From Sphingomonas radiodurans (GTDB lineage Bacteria > Pseudomonadota > Alphaproteobacteria > Sphingomonadales > Sphingomonadaceae): a stretch of DNA of 64,000 nt. The translations under genes were made by a program, and so were the position numbers. Positions 61,302 to 64,000 of the stretch are shown here, piece by piece. The stretch spans positions 496,001 through 560,000 of the forward strand of contig NZ_CP086594.1 in assembly GCF_020866845.1 (NCBI RefSeq). Direction: 5' to 3'. The notes under the pieces were generated by a model. The model searched no databases, was not told the origin of the DNA, and was given only the letters and a program-made list of their open reading frames with translations. Each line of letters starts with the position of its first letter. Position 1 is the first letter of the stretch.

Positions 61302-63175
61302 TCAACTACAGCCCGGAGGTGGTGTTTCGCGGATCTGGCACCATGGGGTCGGGTTCCCGCCATAGTAGCCACCGCCCCCGCCATAGCCGGGTGGCGGCGC
61401 TTCGACGTCGGGCGGCGTGCCGTCCGTGTTCAGGGTGCCCTGACGTACGATGAACACGAACGACGGTGACGCAAGGCGTGTCGGGGCTGGATCCAGCTCG
61501 ACCTCGTATGCCCTCGTGCCGGTGTTCCAGAACAGGTTGTAGAAGGTGCCATCGGTCAGGCTCGGGATGCTGACGCTGGGCAGCACAAGCGATTGGCCGG
61601 TGTCGAGCATCACGGACGATGCGGCAATGGTCAGGCTCGAGGCACTGCTCGTCACCGGAAAGGGCGGATCGCTCGCGACGACACGCAGCGCGCCACGCGG
61701 CGCAGTCGGGTCGCCGATCGCATCTGCAGGCGTTAGCACCGCCATCTCGCCCGGCTCGAGATAGGAGTCGGGATCGAAGTCGAACATCTCGGGTCCGGTT
61801 TCCTCCAGTTGCAGTCCAACCGAGAAGTCCTGGTTGAGGCCCCAGCTGCTCACCTGGAAGGCGTAGTTGGACAAGCCGTACCGCTCGGTTGCAAGCTGCA
61901 CCGTGTCGAGCGTCGAGATCGCGATGCCCATGATGTTCATCGGCCAGGTCACGCGGCGCTCCGCCTGTGCCTTCCGCAGGTAGAATTCGAGGATGCGCTG
62001 CCCGCGGTACACCGACGTGATATGCGGCAGATCATAGCTCAGCTGCCGTGTATCCTCCGCAGCGATCGCGCGGGTCGGCACGTCTGCCGGCTGGTAAAGG
62101 TTCGGCTCGATGTATGTGCCGGTCACCTCGTTGCCGATCTGGTCACCAGGCATCAGCGCCGGCACCGTGATCGGCCGGCGAGATCGGCTTCCTGAAGCGT
62201 CGCGCTCGGCGGGACATAATAGCCCGGCCGCATCAGCATCTTGCCGCCGCAATAGGTGAACGATCCCGCGCAGCAGACGACGAAGGTATCCCTCACCTCG
62301 CTCGGTGCGCCACCCGTCTGAATATAGCTGTCGAACTCGTAGCGCCTCTCGGTGCCGAACGGCGTGGCAACCAACTCTGAACAGACGTTTGCCTGCGCTG
62401 CTATCCAGTCCCAGTCGATCTCGTCGCCGTAGGCACCGAAGCCGCCTTCCTCGCGCGGCGTGACCATCCAGTCGTAGAACACGAGCGCAGCGTTGCGCGT
62501 ATAGCCACGGGTGTTTGTTCGCGGGTCAAGAATGTCGTCTTTGCCCTCAACTTCCGCAGTGATGTTCGGCATGCCGGCCTGCACCACGTCATCGGTCATC
62601 TTGAATTTGGCGTAGATCAGCGCGGTGTCGCGGCCGCGGTGATCCGAGCTCCACTTCCCCCCGGTCTCCCCCACGAACGTCGGGTGGGCGGCCTGATCTG
62701 CCGTGCCGCGTGCGAACCACAGCCACGCATTGTTGGCATATTTGCCGCTGGTGACCTTCCCCGCGCCGTCGACCGACACCTCCTCGTCACCGAGGAACCA
62801 CCGCGTGACGCCCTGGCAGCGGTGCCCTGCGACCGCGATCACGAAATAGCGCCAATCCTTTCCCACCGGGTGGAAGAAGATCATCAGGCCGCCCACGCGA
62901 CGCTTCCCATAGATGATGAAGCTGTTTGCTAGGGTCTGGCGAAACACGCTTGGTGTTGCGCTACCTGCCGCTGACGGCTTACCGACAAACAAGGACAAGC
63001 CGGTACTCACGGCGACGCCGATAGCGGTAGAGACGATCGTTGCGGTCAGCGCTGCTGCCGTTATCCCGCCTCCAACAAGGCCGGCGTTGATGAGCGCAGC
63101 CGAGATCTTTGGAGCAAAGTACGCAACAGTGACGGCCACAGCGATGATCGCAACTGCCTTGAGGACTTTGCCCAA
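61302..63175 (-). pseudogene. Tail-tip (host-specificity) protein gene interrupted by a frameshift
   Basis: The first part (63175 to ~62175, TTG start with GGAG upstream) has hydrophobic segments (VLKAVAIIAVAVTVAYFAP), then IIYGKRRVGGLMIFFHPVG, DEIDWDWIAAQANVCSE and GGKMLMRPGYYVPPSATLQE. The second part (to 61302) continues the same protein in the next frame from ITVPALMPGDQIGNEVTGTY, ending in a Gly/Tyr/Pro tail. Joined, they give ~620 residues. One missing base near 62,175 explains the break. It may be a dead gene, a read error or a programmed shift. Confidence 0.75.
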
Positions 63176-63217
63176 AGGATACTCCAGCTATGATCGCCTC
63201 TAAGGAAGAGGTGCGAC

Positions 63218-63790
63218 ATGAAGTGGTTGAAGCGGACGGCGATCGGCGCGCTGGTGGCCTTGGCGCTAATCATCCTGATCGGCACCCTAGCGCCGCAGAA
63301 GTATCGAGATGAGGCGGCTCGGCGCTCGGCGGCCGAGCCGCGGGTTGCGGCGCCAGCGGCGGCGCCGCGTTTACCCGAATGGGTCAAGTCGGTCGATCGG
63401 TCGGGACCGGTAATGACGGTGACAATTGACATCAGCACCCATCCCAAGGATCAGCTTGTCGGCACCCTTGGTCGCAGGATTCTGCAGCTTGCCGAAGAAC
63501 ACCGAGAGGGGAGGTTCCCAATACCGAGCGAGGTGAATCGCGTCCTAATCCATGGGGACGTTGCCCTATTCGACCAATCCGGGGCGCCCACTGGACTAGA
63601 GACTGCGCTCCGGGCCTCCTTCCCGAAAGGTGCATTTGTGGCCGCCGCACACCCTGCGCAGAATTTCTGGACCGTCTTCAAGCTGGCTGATCACACAAAC
63701 CAGACACGAGTGTCAGAGATGAACGACTTGCTCGGTGACTTCTGCATCACCGACTTTGGCGCGCAGACCGGGGATCTGTGTCTCACATAA
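63218..63790 (+). CDS. Membrane-anchored protein, likely phage cargo gene
   Basis: 190 residues from MKWLKRTAIGALVALALIIL; AAGGAAGAG lies upstream. One N-terminal anchor (7-25) is followed by an Ala/Pro-rich spacer and a periplasmic alpha/beta domain (PVMTVTIDISTHPKDQLVGT, LAEEHREGRFPIPSEVNRVL, QNFWTVFKLADHTNQTRV). Two late cysteines may pair. It runs against the tail genes and its end overlaps the DUF6950-like gene in antisense by 78 bases. Superinfection exclusion or host modification is a possible role; nothing proves it. Confidence 0.72.
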   Translation: MKWLKRTAIGALVALALIILIGTLAPQKYRDEAARRSAAEPRVAAPAAAPRLPEWVKSVDRSGPVMTVTIDISTHPKDQLVGTLGRRILQLAEEHREGRFPIPSEVNRVLIHGDVALFDQSGAPTGLETALRASFPKGAFVAAAHPAQNFWTVFKLADHTNQTRVSEMNDLLGDFCITDFGAQTGDLCLT

Positions 63791-64000
63791 GGCCCACGAC
63801 CTCTCTACTTCCCGCATCGGCACCATGTCGCCGCCAAAAAACTCGGCCTTGTCTCCGCGGCAGATGCCGATCGCCCAGCCACGCTGGACAACGTCGCCGC
63901 GCATCGCCTGGCGGGACGGCACAGGCTCCCCGTGAACCGCGCTGATGACCCCGGCCATGTCGCGAACGCCGAGCCGTCGCATCATGGGGGCCCAGTCCCG
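63713..64000 (-). CDS. DUF6950-like phage protein (N-terminus beyond window)
   Basis: At least 95 residues with the start outside the window; the frame is open through RDWAPMMRRLGVRDMAGV. The segment RGDVVQRGWAIGICRGDKAE followed by FFGGDMVPMREVERSWAL recalls DUF6950, a small domain in tail-assembly genes of alphaproteobacterial phages next to the tail-tip gene. The last ~26 residues are encoded opposite the cargo gene. Confidence 0.6.
   Translation of the reverse strand, partial: RDWAPMMRRLGVRDMAGVISAVHGEPVPSRQAMRGDVVQRGWAIGICRGDKAEFFGGDMVPMREVERSWALCETQIPGLRAKVGDAEVTEQVVHL

Larger units (their letters stand above)
51139..64000. mobile_element. Prophage, left part (lysis and tail genes)
   Basis: From the tRNA-Gly fragment rightwards the genes are small, lack chromosomal homologues and include a complete lysis set (holin, M15 endolysin, nested Rz/Rz1) followed by tail genes transcribed towards the left. 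The long tail proteins and a frameshifted tail-tip gene are siphovirus-like. Capsid, terminase, integrase and repressor genes are not in the window. The exact left edge is inferred from the tRNA remnant. Confidence 0.85.

Noticed and set aside
61169..61384. 71-residue reverse frame between tail genes
   Set aside because: Overlaps both the tail-tip end and the next gene out of frame, His/Arg-rich, no ribosome-binding site.

Overview
The window is high-GC alphaproteobacterial chromosome, most likely from a sphingomonad (Sphingomonas or a close relative). The grounds are gene content and style: class II DAHP synthase, UbiE/UbiB/UbiK quinone genes, a NodT-type RND efflux operon, TonB receptor, carotenoid oxygenase, dense ATGA/GTGA gene overlaps, TTG and GTG starts, and short palindromic repeats between genes. 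The genus is an inference. About 51 kb is ordinary chromosome; the last ~13 kb is part of a prophage that runs off the right end.

Chromosomal part. 1-2.7 kb: exported DUF1501/DUF1800 pair and a metallophosphoesterase. 2.8-9.6 kb: tripartite RND efflux operon (adaptor, pump, outer-membrane lipoprotein) with a divergent TetR regulator and a perfect palindromic operator between them. 9.6-15.6 kb: four overlapping genes, otsB, a GH15 hydrolase, otsA and a TonB-dependent receptor, forming a trehalose unit. 16-25 kb: tRNA-Gln, branched-chain aminotransferase with divergent MarR, proC-ybjN, ubiK, tspO, tlyA, an RBBP9-like hydrolase, dxs with a tiny membrane-protein gene behind it, a Zur-like Fur protein and a TetR regulator divergent from a carotenoid oxygenase. 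26-36.9 kb: an SDR lacking the usual catalytic residues, DAHP synthase, tRNA-Glu, rpsT, mutM, then a compact forward run ubiE-ubiB-membrane protein-coaBC-dut-small exported protein-ThiF/MoeB. 36.9-44.5 kb: methyltransferase, galU, wecB-wecC (UDP-GlcNAc to UDP-ManNAcA), a large inverted repeat, a PPP-type phosphatase, an SDR and N-carbamoylputrescine amidase. 44.5-51 kb: DUF892 ferritin-like protein, a Pao-like three-subunit molybdenum aldehyde oxidoreductase, tRNA-Lys overlapping the end of folK, a family 5 uracil-DNA glycosylase and an exported protein.

Prophage part. A 5' half of a tRNA-Gly(UCC) at 51,139-51,188 marks a likely junction. To its right come three small forward genes (YozE-like, HTH-like, unknown), a methyltransferase cargo gene, and then reverse-strand lysis genes (nested Rz/Rz1 spanins, M15 endolysin, holin, four-helix membrane protein) and tail genes. 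The tail operon contains a protein with BspA/DUF285-like repeats and ends in a gene that looks like heme oxygenase. The tail-tip gene is split by a frameshift, and a forward-strand membrane-anchored cargo gene overlaps the end of a DUF6950-like gene in antisense. No integrase, repressor, capsid or terminase gene is visible here, so those should lie further right.

Recurring small palindromes (CCCCTCCCGC / GCGGGAGGGG) are a theme: one supplies the ribosome-binding site of ubiB and an identical copy lies in frame inside coaBC, encoding part of the inter-domain linker. Most calls rest on reading protein motifs by eye; no database search was possible.
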